Shown: positions 16,079-24,917, counted from the first letter of the stretch. The stretch is 64,000 nucleotides of DNA from Pacificoceanicola sp049803835 (GCF_049803835.1 NZ_JBNAGK010000011.1:62001-126000); one strand, 5' to 3'. A program made the numbers and translations. The notes: generated by a model from the letters alone, not told the origin.

Positions 16079-16543
16079 ATGGCTCAGACGGAGAACACGA
16101 CCGAAGACAGGGGGCTGATGGAACGGCCGCCTACGCGCGACGAGATTGATAGCGCGGCGCACGCCGCGACGGCGATCGCGGTCGCCATGGAGTTGGATGG
16201 CGGCCTGAAGGTTTCGGGCGAGAACGGTGAGGCCGTCAAAATCGCGCCTGCCGTCGGCCAACTGATCATCGAACTGCTGGGCCATGTCAGCAACGGCAAT
16301 ATGGTCACACTGGTGCCGGTGGGCACGATGCTGACGACGCAGGAAGCGGCAGACATGCTCAACATATCTCGACCTTACCTGACGAAGCTGCTCCTGCGCG
16401 GTGATATCAAATTCGAGCAGGTGGGATCGCACCGCCGGGTACGCATTGACGAGTTGATGCGTTATCGCGACGAGAAGGCCAAGAAGCAGGAAGCGGCTTT
16501 GGCCGACCTGGCGCGGTTGGGTCAGGAGTTTGACCAAGGATGA
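16079..16543 (+). CDS. excisionase-type helix-turn-helix antitoxin
   Basis: A 154-residue protein with a C-terminal MerR/excisionase-type DNA-binding domain: LTTQEAADMLNISRPYLTKLLLRGDIKFEQVGSHRRVRIDELM. The N-terminal half is helical. Together with the PIN-domain gene that overlaps by four bases (ATGA), it forms a type II toxin-antitoxin pair. This protein should neutralise the nuclease and repress the operon. The ATG at 16079 follows GGGAGG and a purine-rich tract. The 231 bases upstream, back to the RES gene, hold the promoter, but I could not choose a single -35/-10 pair. Confidence 0.82.
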   Translation: MAQTENTTEDRGLMERPPTRDEIDSAAHAATAIAVAMELDGGLKVSGENGEAVKIAPAVGQLIIELLGHVSNGNMVTLVPVGTMLTTQEAADMLNISRPYLTKLLLRGDIKFEQVGSHRRVRIDELMRYRDEKAKKQEAALADLARLGQEFDQG

Positions 16544-17118
16544 GCTTTGTCGCCAACCCGTTTGTGGTGGTGCTTGACGCCAATGTGCTTTTTCCTTTCA
16601 GAACCAGGGACGTTCTGTTCACCTTCGCGCAGGAAGGCCTTTTCCGCGCGCGGCTGACCGATGAAATCATTGATGAATGGACGCGCAACCTGATCCGCCT
16701 GAAGCCGCATCTTGAGGCGAGTGTACGCCAGCAGGAAGCGGCGATCCGGGAACATTTCGAGGAGTGCTTCGTGGAAGGGCACCGCCCATTGATCGCTGGC
16801 CTTGAATTGCCGGATCCTGATGATCGCCATGTCTTGGCGGCGGCAATCCGTTGTTCTGCGCAGGTCATCGTCACGGAAAACCTGCGCGACTTTCCATCTC
16901 AACAACTTGCGCCTTATGACATCGAAGCCCTCAGCGCTGACGACATGTTGGCAAATACCTATGCGCTGTTTCGGCAGGGCGGCGCTCGGGCCTTGAGGAA
17001 AGTGCGCCGACGCTATGGCAATCCGCCCATGACGTCTTCGGAGTTCCTGCTGGACCTTACCAAAAACGGCTTGTCCAAACTTGCCGCGCTTGCACGCCAG
17101 GACATCGAATACCTCTGA
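16540..17118 (+). CDS. PIN-domain ribonuclease toxin
   Basis: A 192-residue PIN-domain protein. The first catalytic aspartate is in VVVLDANVLFPF (Asp13). A glutamate follows in LTDEIIDEW, then the acidic pair in LPDPDDRHVLAAAI (about residues 90-102) and the VTENLRDFP motif near 111-119. PIN toxins are magnesium-dependent endoribonucleases that cut tRNA, rRNA or mRNA. The C-terminal extension beyond residue 140 is longer than in VapC and resembles the larger PIN proteins paired with excisionase-type antitoxins. It is translationally coupled to the antitoxin. Confidence 0.85.
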   Translation: MSFVANPFVVVLDANVLFPFRTRDVLFTFAQEGLFRARLTDEIIDEWTRNLIRLKPHLEASVRQQEAAIREHFEECFVEGHRPLIAGLELPDPDDRHVLAAAIRCSAQVIVTENLRDFPSQQLAPYDIEALSADDMLANTYALFRQGGARALRKVRRRYGNPPMTSSEFLLDLTKNGLSKLAALARQDIEYL

Positions 17119-17127
17119 CGGACAGGG

Positions 17128-17421
17128 TCACTTATTCCCGTCGATCCACTTCGACATCAGCCCCTTGTCGCGGAAGCACTCGTCCGGGACGGCGCGCCGT
17201 TTGATCCTGGCGAGCTTCTCGGCAAAGGCGACCTGCTTCGAGGTCGGCCGGTTGTCTGAAGGCACAGGCGCACTCTTGGCCTGAGCATCAATCCAGGCGC
17301 TCAGGGCGCGCCGATCCTGTTGCGTTTCCCACGGCAGGAGTGTCCCGTTGCGCTGCGCGAGGGACCGCGCATAGGCGAGCTGCTTGGGCGTGGCGGGCAG
17401 GGCAAAGGTGGTGCTTTCCAT
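17128..17421 (-). CDS. small protein with two tandem copies of a KQ..FA.. motif
   Basis: A 97-residue basic protein on the minus strand, against the direction of its neighbours. It is built of two related halves: TPKQLAYARSLAQRNGTLLP...LSAWIDAQ and TSKQVAFAEKLARIKRRAVP...LMSKWIDGN, about 40 residues each and joined by a Pro/Ser linker. The repeat resembles short helical DUF3072-like motifs, but I cannot assign it firmly. The ATG at 17421 is followed by a typical coding pattern. Its stop lies 10 bases from the PIN gene's stop, so the two genes converge with almost no spacer. Confidence 0.65.
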   Translation of the reverse strand: MESTTFALPATPKQLAYARSLAQRNGTLLPWETQQDRRALSAWIDAQAKSAPVPSDNRPTSKQVAFAEKLARIKRRAVPDECFRDKGLMSKWIDGNK

Positions 17422-17530
17422 CGAAGAACTCCCTTTCTGGCTTGTCTCACAAAATAGAACATACCAAGAACAAAATCAAGTCATGTGCGCTAGCGCCTCG
17501 GTGAGAGAGGTAGAGGGTGGATGGGGAAGG

Positions 17531-17570
17531 TCAGGTCCGAGGCTGCCCGAGAGAGGGTGTTCGGGCCTGA
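17531..17570 (+). promoter_or_regulatory. hairpin leader before the helicase gene
   Basis: TCAGGTCCGA (17531-17540) and TCGGGCCTGA (17561-17570) pair over ten bases with one G-T pair around a 20-base loop. The hairpin ends 27 bases before the ATG at 17598, again a hairpin shortly upstream of a plasmid-block gene. Confidence 0.45.
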
Positions 17571-17597
17571 TCCTGTCCCTCAATCCGGAGTTTCCCG

Positions 17598-20500
17598 ATG
17601 ACACATCTTGCCCCTGTTGCGCAGGCGTCCTTGCCTGCGCCCGTTATTCCTTTGGCCGCAAATCCTGCCTCCGCGATCCTTGCGGTCGCCGAGACGCTGC
17701 AGCCCGATCTGGCGCAAGGGCTTCAGATCGACGCGCTGCGCCTGCGGCTCGAGATGGAGCGCGCCTTTGGCGGTTCCGATGCGACCGGTGCCTGGAATTG
17801 GAAGCTCGCCTATGAGGCAGGCGAGGTGGCTCTGGTCCTCTTTCTGCGAAAGTTCGGCCGTGCGCTGCTGGCCCGGGCCGGTTCGCCCGAGGCGCTGTTG
17901 CCCATCCTCGCCAGGGTGGCGGGTCTCTTGCCCACGCATACCCGGCGCTCGGAGGAGATGGAGCGGTTTCAGCAATTCTCGACGCCGCTGCCCATGGGGC
18001 TCGCGGCTGTGGCGGCAGCACAGATCACGCCCCGTGACCTCGTCCTCGAGCCTTCGGCCGGGACCGGGCTTCTGGCGATCCTCGCCGAGATCACGGGCGG
18101 TAACCTCGCGCTGAACGAGTTGGCAGACACCCGCGCCGACCTTCTGCGCCTTCTCTTTCCGGGCCATCCCGTCACCACATTCGACGCCGCACAGATCGAC
18201 GATCACCTCGACGCAGGGCTGCGCCCTAGCGTCATTCTGATGAACCCGCCCTTCTCGGCCCAAGCCAATGTCGATGGTCGGTCGACCGAGGCGACGGCCC
18301 GACATCTGCGCTCGGCCCTTGCGCGCTTGGTTCCCGGCGGACGGCTCGTGGCCATCACAGGGGCCGGTTTCGCGCCGGATGCGCCGGCCTGGGCCGAGAC
18401 CTTCGGCCGTCTGACCGAGACGACCCATCTCATCTTCACCGGCGCGGTGTCGGGCGCAGCTTTCGCCAAGCACGGCACCAGCTTCGAAACGCGGATTTCT
18501 GTCTTCGATAAATGCCGCGGCGGTGAGCCGGGCGGCATCACCGCTGACCTGCACCAGCCCACGTCCCCCGACGTGGCGCATCTGATGTCCAGGGTCACTG
18601 CAGAGGTTCCGCCGCGCCTCGAGATGGAACGGGCCGCAAATGCGGGTCTGGGCCACTCTTCCCTCTTCCCGGAAAATTCTCACCCCACCACCCGCAAACC
18701 CGTCAGCCGATCCCGCGCGACATCTGCGGCTCAACCGGCGAACACCGGCACGTCGGTTGAGGCCGAGAACCTGGACTACGCACTCCGCGACGTCGCCGAG
18801 GACGAAGACGCGACACGGCTGTCCGACGCGATTTACGAGACCTTCCGCATGCAGGCGATCGACATCCCTGGTGCGGCGCCACACCCGACCAAGCTTGTGC
18901 AATCGGCGGCCATGGCCTCTGTCGCACCTCCGAAACCCTCCTATCGCCCTAAGTTGCCCCCAGCCGTCAAGTGCTGTGGCCTGCTGTCAGACGCGCAGCT
19001 CGAGACCGTCATCTACGCGGGGGAGGCGCATGGCGCGCATCTCACTGGGTCTTGGACCGTGGATGAGACCGGCGACATGGTCTCGGCCGCGCCCGATGAT
19101 GCCGCTGACGCCGTCCGCTTCCGCCGGGGTTTCTTCCTCGGTGATGGCACCGGCGCGGGCAAGGGCCGCCAGTCGGCTGGGATCCTGCTCGACAACTGGT
19201 GCCAGAGCCGCCGCAAGGCGCTCTGGATCTCGAAGAGCGACAAGCTTCTGGAGGACGCGCAGCGCGACTGGTCGGCGCTTGGCCAGGAGCGGCTTCTGGT
19301 GACGCCGCTGTCGCGTTTCGCACAAGGCCGCGACATCCCGCTGACCGAGGGCATCCTCTTCACCACCTATGCCACGCTGCGCTCCGAAGAGCGCGGATCG
19401 AAGAAATCCCGCGTCGATCAGATCGTCGATTGGCTCGGGGCGGACTTCGACGGGGTGATCCTCTTCGACGAAAGCCACGCCATGGCGAATGCCGCGGGTG
19501 GCAAAGGCGAGCGGGGCGATACCATGGCCTCGCAGCAAGGCAGGGCGGGTTTGCGCCTGCAGCACAAACTGCCCAATGCCCGCGTCGTCTATGTCTCGGC
19601 CACGGGCGCGACGACCGTCCACAACCTCGCTTATGCTCAGCGTCTCGGCCTCTGGGGCGGGGAGGATTTCCCCTTTCAAACCCGGTCGGAATTTGTGGAA
19701 GCCATCGAGGCTGGCGGTGTCGCGGCGATGGAGGTTCTGGCCCGCGACCTCCGGGCGCTCGGCCTCTACACGGCGCGGTCGCTGTCCTATGACGGTGTCG
19801 AATACGAGATGCTGGAACACGCGCTGACCCCGGAGCAGCGCGGCATTTATGATGCCTATGCCGGGGCCTTCGCCATCATTCACAACAACCTGACCGCGGC
19901 GTTGGAAGCGGCGAACATTTCTGGCGAGAGCGGCACGTTGAACCGTCAGGCGAAATCCGCCGCGCGGTCCGCCTTCGAGTCCGCCAAGCAGCGATTCTTC
20001 GGCCACTTGCTCACCTCGATGAAGACCCCCACGCTGATTTCCAGCATCGGGGCCGATCTGTCTGCGGGTCATGCGGCGGTCATCCAGATCGTCTCGACGG
20101 GCGAGGCTCTGATGGAACGCCGCCTGTCGGAGATCCCAACCGACGAATGGAATGATATCCGTTGTGACATCACACCCAGGGAATACGTTCTGGACTACCT
20201 CGCCCATTCCTTCCCGGTGCAGCTCTACGAGCCTTTCACCGACAGCGAGGGCAACCTCTCGTCGCGCCCCGTCACGCGCGACGGCCAACCGGTGGAGTGC
20301 CGCGAAGCCGTCCGCAGGCGCGATGCGCTCATCGAGAAACTGGCTTCGCTGCCACCGGTGCCGGGGGCGCTCGACCAGATCGTCCAGCGCTTCGGCACCG
20401 ATCTCGTGGCCGAGGTCACCGGGCGTTCGCGGCGCATCGTGCGCAAGGGCGAAGGGCATTCGGCACGGCTCGTGGTGGAGAACCGGGCCGGAGCCGCGAA

Positions 20501-21971
20501 CCTCACTGAGACCCAAGCCTTCATGGATGACGAAAAGCGTATCCTGATCTTCTCGGATGCCGGCGGCACTGGGCGCAGCTATCACGCCGATCTCGGGGCG
20601 AAGAACCAGCGCTTGCGGGTCCACTACCTCTTGGAGCCCGGCTGGAAGGCGGACGCTGCGATCCAGGGGCTTGGCCGCACCAACCGGACCAATCAGGCGC
20701 AGCCGCCCTTGTTCCGGCCGGTGGCCACCGATGTGAAGGCGGAGAAGAGGTTCCTGTCGACCATTGCGCGCCGCCTCGACACGCTTGGTGCGATCACGCG
20801 CGGCCAGCGCCAGACCGGCGGGCAAGGGTTGTTCCGCCCCGAGGATAACCTCGAGTCGCCCTACGCTCGTGACGCCCTGCGCCAACTTTACCGCCGCATC
20901 TATCGCGGCGATCTGGCCGGATGTTCGCTTGGAGCTTTCGTGGATGCCACTGGCCTCAGCCTGACCGATGACAACGGGCTGAAGGATGACCTGCCGCCGA
21001 TCACGACCTTCCTCAATCGCCTGCTGGCGCTGACGATTCATTTGCAGGCCGTGCTGTTCGCGGGTTTCGAGGAGCTGCTCGATCAGCGAATTGAGGGCGC
21101 CATCGCCGCCGGGGTCTACGACCTCGGGCTCGAGACACTGCGCGCCGAGAGCTTCCGCGTCACGGACGCACAAGTCATCTACACCCATCCCGGTTCCGGC
21201 GCAGAAACTCAGCTTCTCACCATCGCCGAAAAGCGGCGCAACACGCCGCTTTCGCTCACGGATGCGCTCGACTGGCTGGATGACTCCCAAGCGCGCCTCC
21301 TCATCAACAGCCGCTCGGGCCGGGCTGCCGTGCAGGTGCCCGCCACCAGCCTGATGCTCGACGATGGCACCATCGAGCCGCGCCTGCGCCTGATCCGTCC
21401 GCTTGATGCTAGCACAGTTCCGGCGAGGATCATGGAGGACACGCATTGGCTCGAGGCCGACCGCGCGGCCTTCGCTGCCGCCTGGACCGCGGAACTGGCC
21501 GAAGTGCCGGAGTTCTCGGAAGCCACGTTGCACATCGTGGCAGGTCTGCTGCTGCCGATCTGGAAGCAGCTTCCCCAAGATGAAACCCGCGTCTACCGCC
21601 TGCAGACCGATGACGGGCAGCGTATCATCGGTCGACGAGTCTCACCTGCCTGGGTCGCGACCACGCTGGCCGCCGATGCGCCCAAGCTCTCGGCCGCGCA
21701 GGTCCATGCCCTCGTTTTGGAGGGCAAGACCGTGGTGCGCCTGTCCGAAGGGATGGAATTGCACCGCTCGCGCGTCATGGGCGTCAACCGGATCGAACTC
21801 TCGGGCTTCTCGGAGGCCGCCAAGGACCGGCTCAAGGCCGATGGCTTCTTCTCGGAGATCATCAGTTGGAAGCTTCGGCTGTTTTGCCCGACCGACGCCG
21901 ATGGCGTCGCGATACTGGATCGTCTGCTTGCACGTTGTCCTGTCGCAAGTCTACATGCACGCACCGGTTGA
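17598..21971 (+). CDS. methylase-like/strawberry-notch helicase fusion, 1457 residues
   Basis: A very large plasmid protein with two modules. The N-terminal module is an adenine-methylase fold: QFSTP at 126-130, the AdoMet loop EPSAGTG at 151-157 and the catalytic-type NPPF at 216-219. The second is a superfamily 2 helicase of the strawberry-notch (SBNO) type: Walker A GDGTGAGKGR near 515-524, Walker B LFDESH near 622-627, VSATGATT motif III, and the C-terminal GTGRSYHADLGAKNQ and LGRTNRTNQ blocks. Proteins like this recur on alphaproteobacterial plasmids, and an anti-restriction or DNA-establishment role has been suggested. Whether the NPPF module methylates DNA is untested here. The start has CGGAG at good spacing. 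A Toprim gene follows after 13 bases. Confidence 0.9.
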   Translation: MTHLAPVAQASLPAPVIPLAANPASAILAVAETLQPDLAQGLQIDALRLRLEMERAFGGSDATGAWNWKLAYEAGEVALVLFLRKFGRALLARAGSPEALLPILARVAGLLPTHTRRSEEMERFQQFSTPLPMGLAAVAAAQITPRDLVLEPSAGTGLLAILAEITGGNLALNELADTRADLLRLLFPGHPVTTFDAAQIDDHLDAGLRPSVILMNPPFSAQANVDGRSTEATARHLRSALARLVPGGRLVAITGAGFAPDAPAWAETFGRLTETTHLIFTGAVSGAAFAKHGTSFETRISVFDKCRGGEPGGITADLHQPTSPDVAHLMSRVTAEVPPRLEMERAANAGLGHSSLFPENSHPTTRKPVSRSRATSAAQPANTGTSVEAENLDYALRDVAEDEDATRLSDAIYETFRMQAIDIPGAAPHPTKLVQSAAMASVAPPKPSYRPKLPPAVKCCGLLSDAQLETVIYAGEAHGAHLTGSWTVDETGDMVSAAPDDAADAVRFRRGFFLGDGTGAGKGRQSAGILLDNWCQSRRKALWISKSDKLLEDAQRDWSALGQERLLVTPLSRFAQGRDIPLTEGILFTTYATLRSEERGSKKSRVDQIVDWLGADFDGVILFDESHAMANAAGGKGERGDTMASQQGRAGLRLQHKLPNARVVYVSATGATTVHNLAYAQRLGLWGGEDFPFQTRSEFVEAIEAGGVAAMEVLARDLRALGLYTARSLSYDGVEYEMLEHALTPEQRGIYDAYAGAFAIIHNNLTAALEAANISGESGTLNRQAKSAARSAFESAKQRFFGHLLTSMKTPTLISSIGADLSAGHAAVIQIVSTGEALMERRLSEIPTDEWNDIRCDITPREYVLDYLAHSFPVQLYEPFTDSEGNLSSRPVTRDGQPVECREAVRRRDALIEKLASLPPVPGALDQIVQRFGTDLVAEVTGRSRRIVRKGEGHSARLVVENRAGAANLTETQAFMDDEKRILIFSDAGGTGRSYHADLGAKNQRLRVHYLLEPGWKADAAIQGLGRTNRTNQAQPPLFRPVATDVKAEKRFLSTIARRLDTLGAITRGQRQTGGQGLFRPEDNLESPYARDALRQLYRRIYRGDLAGCSLGAFVDATGLSLTDDNGLKDDLPPITTFLNRLLALTIHLQAVLFAGFEELLDQRIEGAIAAGVYDLGLETLRAESFRVTDAQVIYTHPGSGAETQLLTIAEKRRNTPLSLTDALDWLDDSQARLLINSRSGRAAVQVPATSLMLDDGTIEPRLRLIRPLDASTVPARIMEDTHWLEADRAAFAAAWTAELAEVPEFSEATLHIVAGLLLPIWKQLPQDETRVYRLQTDDGQRIIGRRVSPAWVATTLAADAPKLSAAQVHALVLEGKTVVRLSEGMELHRSRVMGVNRIELSGFSEAAKDRLKADGFFSEIISWKLRLFCPTDADGVAILDRLLARCPVASLHARTG

Positions 21972-21984
21972 GGGATATTTGGAC

Positions 21985-23016
21985 ATGTCTTTGGAAACAG
22001 CAGAAACTCTGGCAGAGCTTGCGGCAAATGCCGAAGGCGTCTGTCGCGCTTACTTGTCCAAGGGGAGGCGGGAAGGATCCTACTGGATCGTCGGCGATCT
22101 ACAGAACAATCCCGGCCGGTCGCTCTTCGTGCGGTTGACAGGCCCTGCGTCGGGGCCGGGGGCAGCGGGCAAGTGGCAGGACCCTGCCGTCGGCACGCAT
22201 GGCGATCTCCTGGACATCATCCGCGCCCGGACGGGGATCACGCGCTTCCCCGACCTTCTCGCCGAGGCCCGAGCGCATCTCGGCCGTCCGCAGCCGGTGG
22301 TCCCGGATAAGCAAGAGCCGAGGAAGGCCAAGGCGCCCGGTGGCACTTCTGCGGCGGCGGCGCGCTTGTTTGCTGCCTCGAACCTGATCACAGGCACGCT
22401 TGCCGAGACCTACCTCCGTTCCCGGGGCATCACCCAAATCGGGGCGAACGGCGCCTTACGCTTCCACCCGAAGTGCTGGCATCGGGAAGAGGGGCAGACC
22501 CGGAGCATCCCCAGACCGGCGCTGATCGCCGCGGTCACCGATGGGGCAGGGGCCCTGCAGGGCGTGCATCGCACCTGGCTGGCAGCTGACGGAAAAGGCA
22601 AAGCAGATGTCGATCCGCAGCGGAGGGCCATGGGTCACCTCCTCGGCAATGCCGTCAGGCTGACCCCGCAGGATGACATCCTCGTCATCGGCGAAGGCAT
22701 AGAGACCATGCTGTCTCTGTCCGAGGCAATCCCAGGTCTGCCCGTCTGGGCGGCGCTCTCGTCCGGTCACCTCGGGGCGGTCCTGTTGCCGGAGGGGCTC
22801 AAGCGCCTCTACATCGCGATCGATCGCGATCCGGCCGGGCAGCGCGCGGCAGAGAAGTTGAGCGCCAGAGCCTCCGAGGTCGGGATTGGTTGCCAAGTGC
22901 TGGAACCGCGGCTCGGGGATTTCAACGATGATCTCCGGGCGAACGGCAAGGACGCGCTACGCCAACATCTGGCAGGTCAGATCGGGCCAGAGGATCGGCA
23001 TCGCCTATTGGGCTGA
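21985..23016 (+). CDS. Toprim-domain primase-like protein
   Basis: A 343-residue protein of the plasmid DUF7146/Toprim type. The N-terminal part resembles a zinc-ribbon-less primase domain (GRREGSYWIVGDLQNNPGRSLFVRL, KWQDPAVGTHGDLLDII). The C-terminal half is a Toprim domain with the acidic EGIETMLSL motif (glutamate) and IAIDRDPAGQRAAEKL (DxD-like) motif. It probably synthesises primers for the transferred single strand or processes DNA with the helicase encoded 13 bases upstream. The ATG at 21985 follows GAGGG. The open frame reaching back to 21403 overlaps the helicase in another frame and is not real coding sequence. Confidence 0.87.
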   Translation: MSLETAETLAELAANAEGVCRAYLSKGRREGSYWIVGDLQNNPGRSLFVRLTGPASGPGAAGKWQDPAVGTHGDLLDIIRARTGITRFPDLLAEARAHLGRPQPVVPDKQEPRKAKAPGGTSAAAARLFAASNLITGTLAETYLRSRGITQIGANGALRFHPKCWHREEGQTRSIPRPALIAAVTDGAGALQGVHRTWLAADGKGKADVDPQRRAMGHLLGNAVRLTPQDDILVIGEGIETMLSLSEAIPGLPVWAALSSGHLGAVLLPEGLKRLYIAIDRDPAGQRAAEKLSARASEVGIGCQVLEPRLGDFNDDLRANGKDALRQHLAGQIGPEDRHRLLG

Positions 23017-23163
23017 GCTGCATCGCGCAGAGGGGGGCTGGGAGTGCGGGGCAGGGGGCAGCATCCCAGTCGTGGCTCTGGATCGTCGTCCTCACCCCAT
23101 CCCGGGCCTTGCGCATCCACCCGTCATCCGAGCGGCCTTCAAGAGATGGGCAGGCCGTCAAAG

Positions 23164-23302
23164 CGGTTGCCCCTGCAAGGTCGGCAGGGAAGCTATTTCC
23201 GCCGGCGGCAGGCCGCCTTTGCATCGCGAGACAAATAGCTTCCCTGCCGACCTCCTCCACGCTGTTCCAGCCCCGGTGAAGCCGGGGTGAAGGGGCAACC
23301 GC
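23164..23302. repeat. nested inverted repeat, potential 139-base cruciform
   Basis: An inner perfect 20-base inverted repeat (GGTCGGCAGGGAAGCTATTT at 23179-23198 and its complement at 23233-23252) lies inside an outer perfect 12-base repeat (GCGGTTGCCCCT at 23164-23175 and its complement at 23291-23302). The inner loop holds a further GGCGGC/GCCGCC hairpin. A CCCCGG/CCGGGG hairpin lies at 23271-23287. No ORF is needed here: it is the 363-base gap between the Toprim and DUF2493 genes. It could be a single-strand initiation site, a transfer-related structure, or a decayed miniature element. I saw no target-site duplication. Confidence 0.7.
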
Positions 23303-23330
23303 CCCGACGGCTCGGGTCTGCCCATGAAGG

Positions 23331-23350
23331 CCGCGCGGGCTGACGCGCGG
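23331..23350 (+). promoter_or_regulatory. hairpin leader before the DUF2493 gene
   Basis: A perfect 7-base stem CCGCGCG/CGCGCGG with a 6-base loop lies 29 bases before the ATG and 14 bases before the ribosome binding site GGAGG. Confidence 0.45.
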
Positions 23351-23379
23351 ACACGGCAAAACCCGGAGGCAAGAAACCG

Positions 23380-24312
23380 ATGACGATCCATACCCACGAC
23401 GACGCGTATGAACCCGCCCATAGCGCATCCCAGACCGCCCATGCGCTCGACGAGCTCCAGCTGTACGGCTATCGGCCCTTCGACGAGCCCGATCCGCGCC
23501 CGATGCCCGATGGGCAGCGCCTCGCCGTCGCCGTCGCCGACATCTTCGACGCCCTCGTCGCGACCCTGGAAGACACCCGTATGGAACCCGACCTCGAAGA
23601 GGTGCTCTGGGGCCAGGTCAACCTCTTCCACCGCGCCACGGCACGGATCGAGCGGTCACTCGATGAGAACGAGCAGGCGCAGCGCCGCCTCCAGCGCGAG
23701 CAGGACGGCTCCGAGGTGAAATCCGTCGAACTCGAGCGCCTGACGGCCGAAGGCCTGACCCTCGTTGAACGGCGCAACTGCATGGACATGATGCGCGATC
23801 ACGCCGCCACCGAGTTCGTCCATCACACGGGATCGACCTGGCGCCCCCGCACCGGCTCGATGGTGAACCGCCAGCACATGACCTCCGCCCTGATCGACAG
23901 CCGCGACTTCCTGGCCGCCAAGCGCCGCGCCGAGACCGAGGTAATGCTTCCCGCAGGCCCCAAGGTCGCCCTCACCGGCGGGACCGATTTCAACGATCAC
24001 CGCCTGATCTGGGGCAAGCTCGACCAGGTCCGGACCAAGTATCCCGACATGGTCCTCCTGCACGGTGGCAGCCCCAAAGGCGCAGAGCTCATCGCCGCCA
24101 AATGGGCCGAGGCCCGCGGCGTGACGCAGGTCGCCTTCAAGCCTGACTGGACCAAGCACGCCAAGGCCGCGCCCTTCAAGCGAAACGATGCGATGCTGGA
24201 TGTGATACCCGTCGGGGTTCTCGTCTTCCCCGGAACCGGTATCCAGGAAAACCTCGCCGACAAGGCCAAGAAGCTCGGCATTCCTGTCATGAAGTTCGAG
24301 AAGGGGGCGTGA
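23380..24312 (+). CDS. DUF2493 domain protein
   Basis: A 310-residue plasmid protein. The first half is helical and charged, with a coiled-coil-like stretch (ARIERSLDENEQAQRRLQRE). The C-terminal third is a DUF2493 domain, a Rossmann-like fold related to the SMF/DprA and SLOG groups: KVALTGGTDFNDHRLIW, then VLLHGGSPKGAELIAAKWA and GVLVFPGTGIQENLADKAKKLGIPV. SLOG-type domains bind nucleotides or nucleic-acid derivatives; the role here is unknown. The start is supported by GGAGG ten bases upstream. It belongs to the conserved helicase-Toprim-DUF2493-WGR run. Confidence 0.87.
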   Translation: MTIHTHDDAYEPAHSASQTAHALDELQLYGYRPFDEPDPRPMPDGQRLAVAVADIFDALVATLEDTRMEPDLEEVLWGQVNLFHRATARIERSLDENEQAQRRLQREQDGSEVKSVELERLTAEGLTLVERRNCMDMMRDHAATEFVHHTGSTWRPRTGSMVNRQHMTSALIDSRDFLAAKRRAETEVMLPAGPKVALTGGTDFNDHRLIWGKLDQVRTKYPDMVLLHGGSPKGAELIAAKWAEARGVTQVAFKPDWTKHAKAAPFKRNDAMLDVIPVGVLVFPGTGIQENLADKAKKLGIPVMKFEKGA

Positions 24313-24395
24313 GCCCCTTTCCCTGTTCGGGATCGAACATTGTGGAAACACGAACCTACACTTGGTATTGTTGCAGCAGACAAGGTGACCGCAAA

Positions 24396-24668
24396 ATGTT
24401 CGATGAATCGCAGCAACTGGACGTGTTTCCGACGGCGGTCGATCTGAAACGGATCGACCCGTCCCTCAACATGCGGCGCTTCTATCGGATGAGCGTCCAG
24501 CCCGATCTCTTCGGCGGAGTGAGCCTGGTGCGAGAATGGGGCCGGATCGGTTTCCGAGGTCAGATACTGATTGAGCAACATGAGGACGAGGGCAGGGCAG
24601 TCAACGCTCTGATGAAGCTGTCGGCGACAAAGAAACGGCGTGGGTATCGGTTGCTGGGCGAGCGTTGA
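24396..24668 (+). CDS. WGR domain protein
   Basis: A 90-residue protein consisting almost only of a WGR domain (REWGRIGFRGQ, then the basic C-terminal KKRRGYRLL). WGR domains bind nucleic acid ends in PARPs and also occur alone on plasmids. The ATG at 24396 is preferred over the frame open from 24309; AAGGTG nine bases upstream is a modest ribosome binding site. It ends the plasmid block, and the next 249 bases carry no gene. Confidence 0.82.
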   Translation: MFDESQQLDVFPTAVDLKRIDPSLNMRRFYRMSVQPDLFGGVSLVREWGRIGFRGQILIEQHEDEGRAVNALMKLSATKKRRGYRLLGER

Positions 24669-24917
24669 GAATGGCCCATTGCCGTCATTCGCAACACTGG
24701 CCATCGCTGCGCCGCAACTTTTCCGAACCGGCCTTTCGTGGCATCATGCAGCATTGTTCGATTGGCCAAGGTCCGCAACGCTGGCCATCATTCGTGGCAA
24801 GTACATATATTGCAAAGCTATTAGCAAAAAAGACGACGCTTAGTAGGGCACAGCCGTTGAAAATCCGTCTCAAACTGGACATCTTGCGGTTGAGAAGATC
24901 TAAACAAGAGGCTCAAG
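24669..24917. other. junction between plasmid block and defence island
   Basis: No gene is seen. Base composition turns AT-richer from about 24,780 (ACATATATTGCAAAGC), which suits both a promoter for the CBASS operon and the edge of an acquired segment. I found no clear repeats marking an insertion boundary. Confidence 0.35.

Noticed and set aside
18987..21578. 863-residue minus-strand open frame inside the helicase gene
   Set aside because: It is a GC-rich antisense shadow; the plus strand shows complete methylase and helicase motifs across the same bases.
23164..23302. Nested inverted repeat as a simple terminator of the Toprim gene
   Set aside because: It lies 147 bases after the stop, spans 139 bases with two independent perfect repeats and has no T run.
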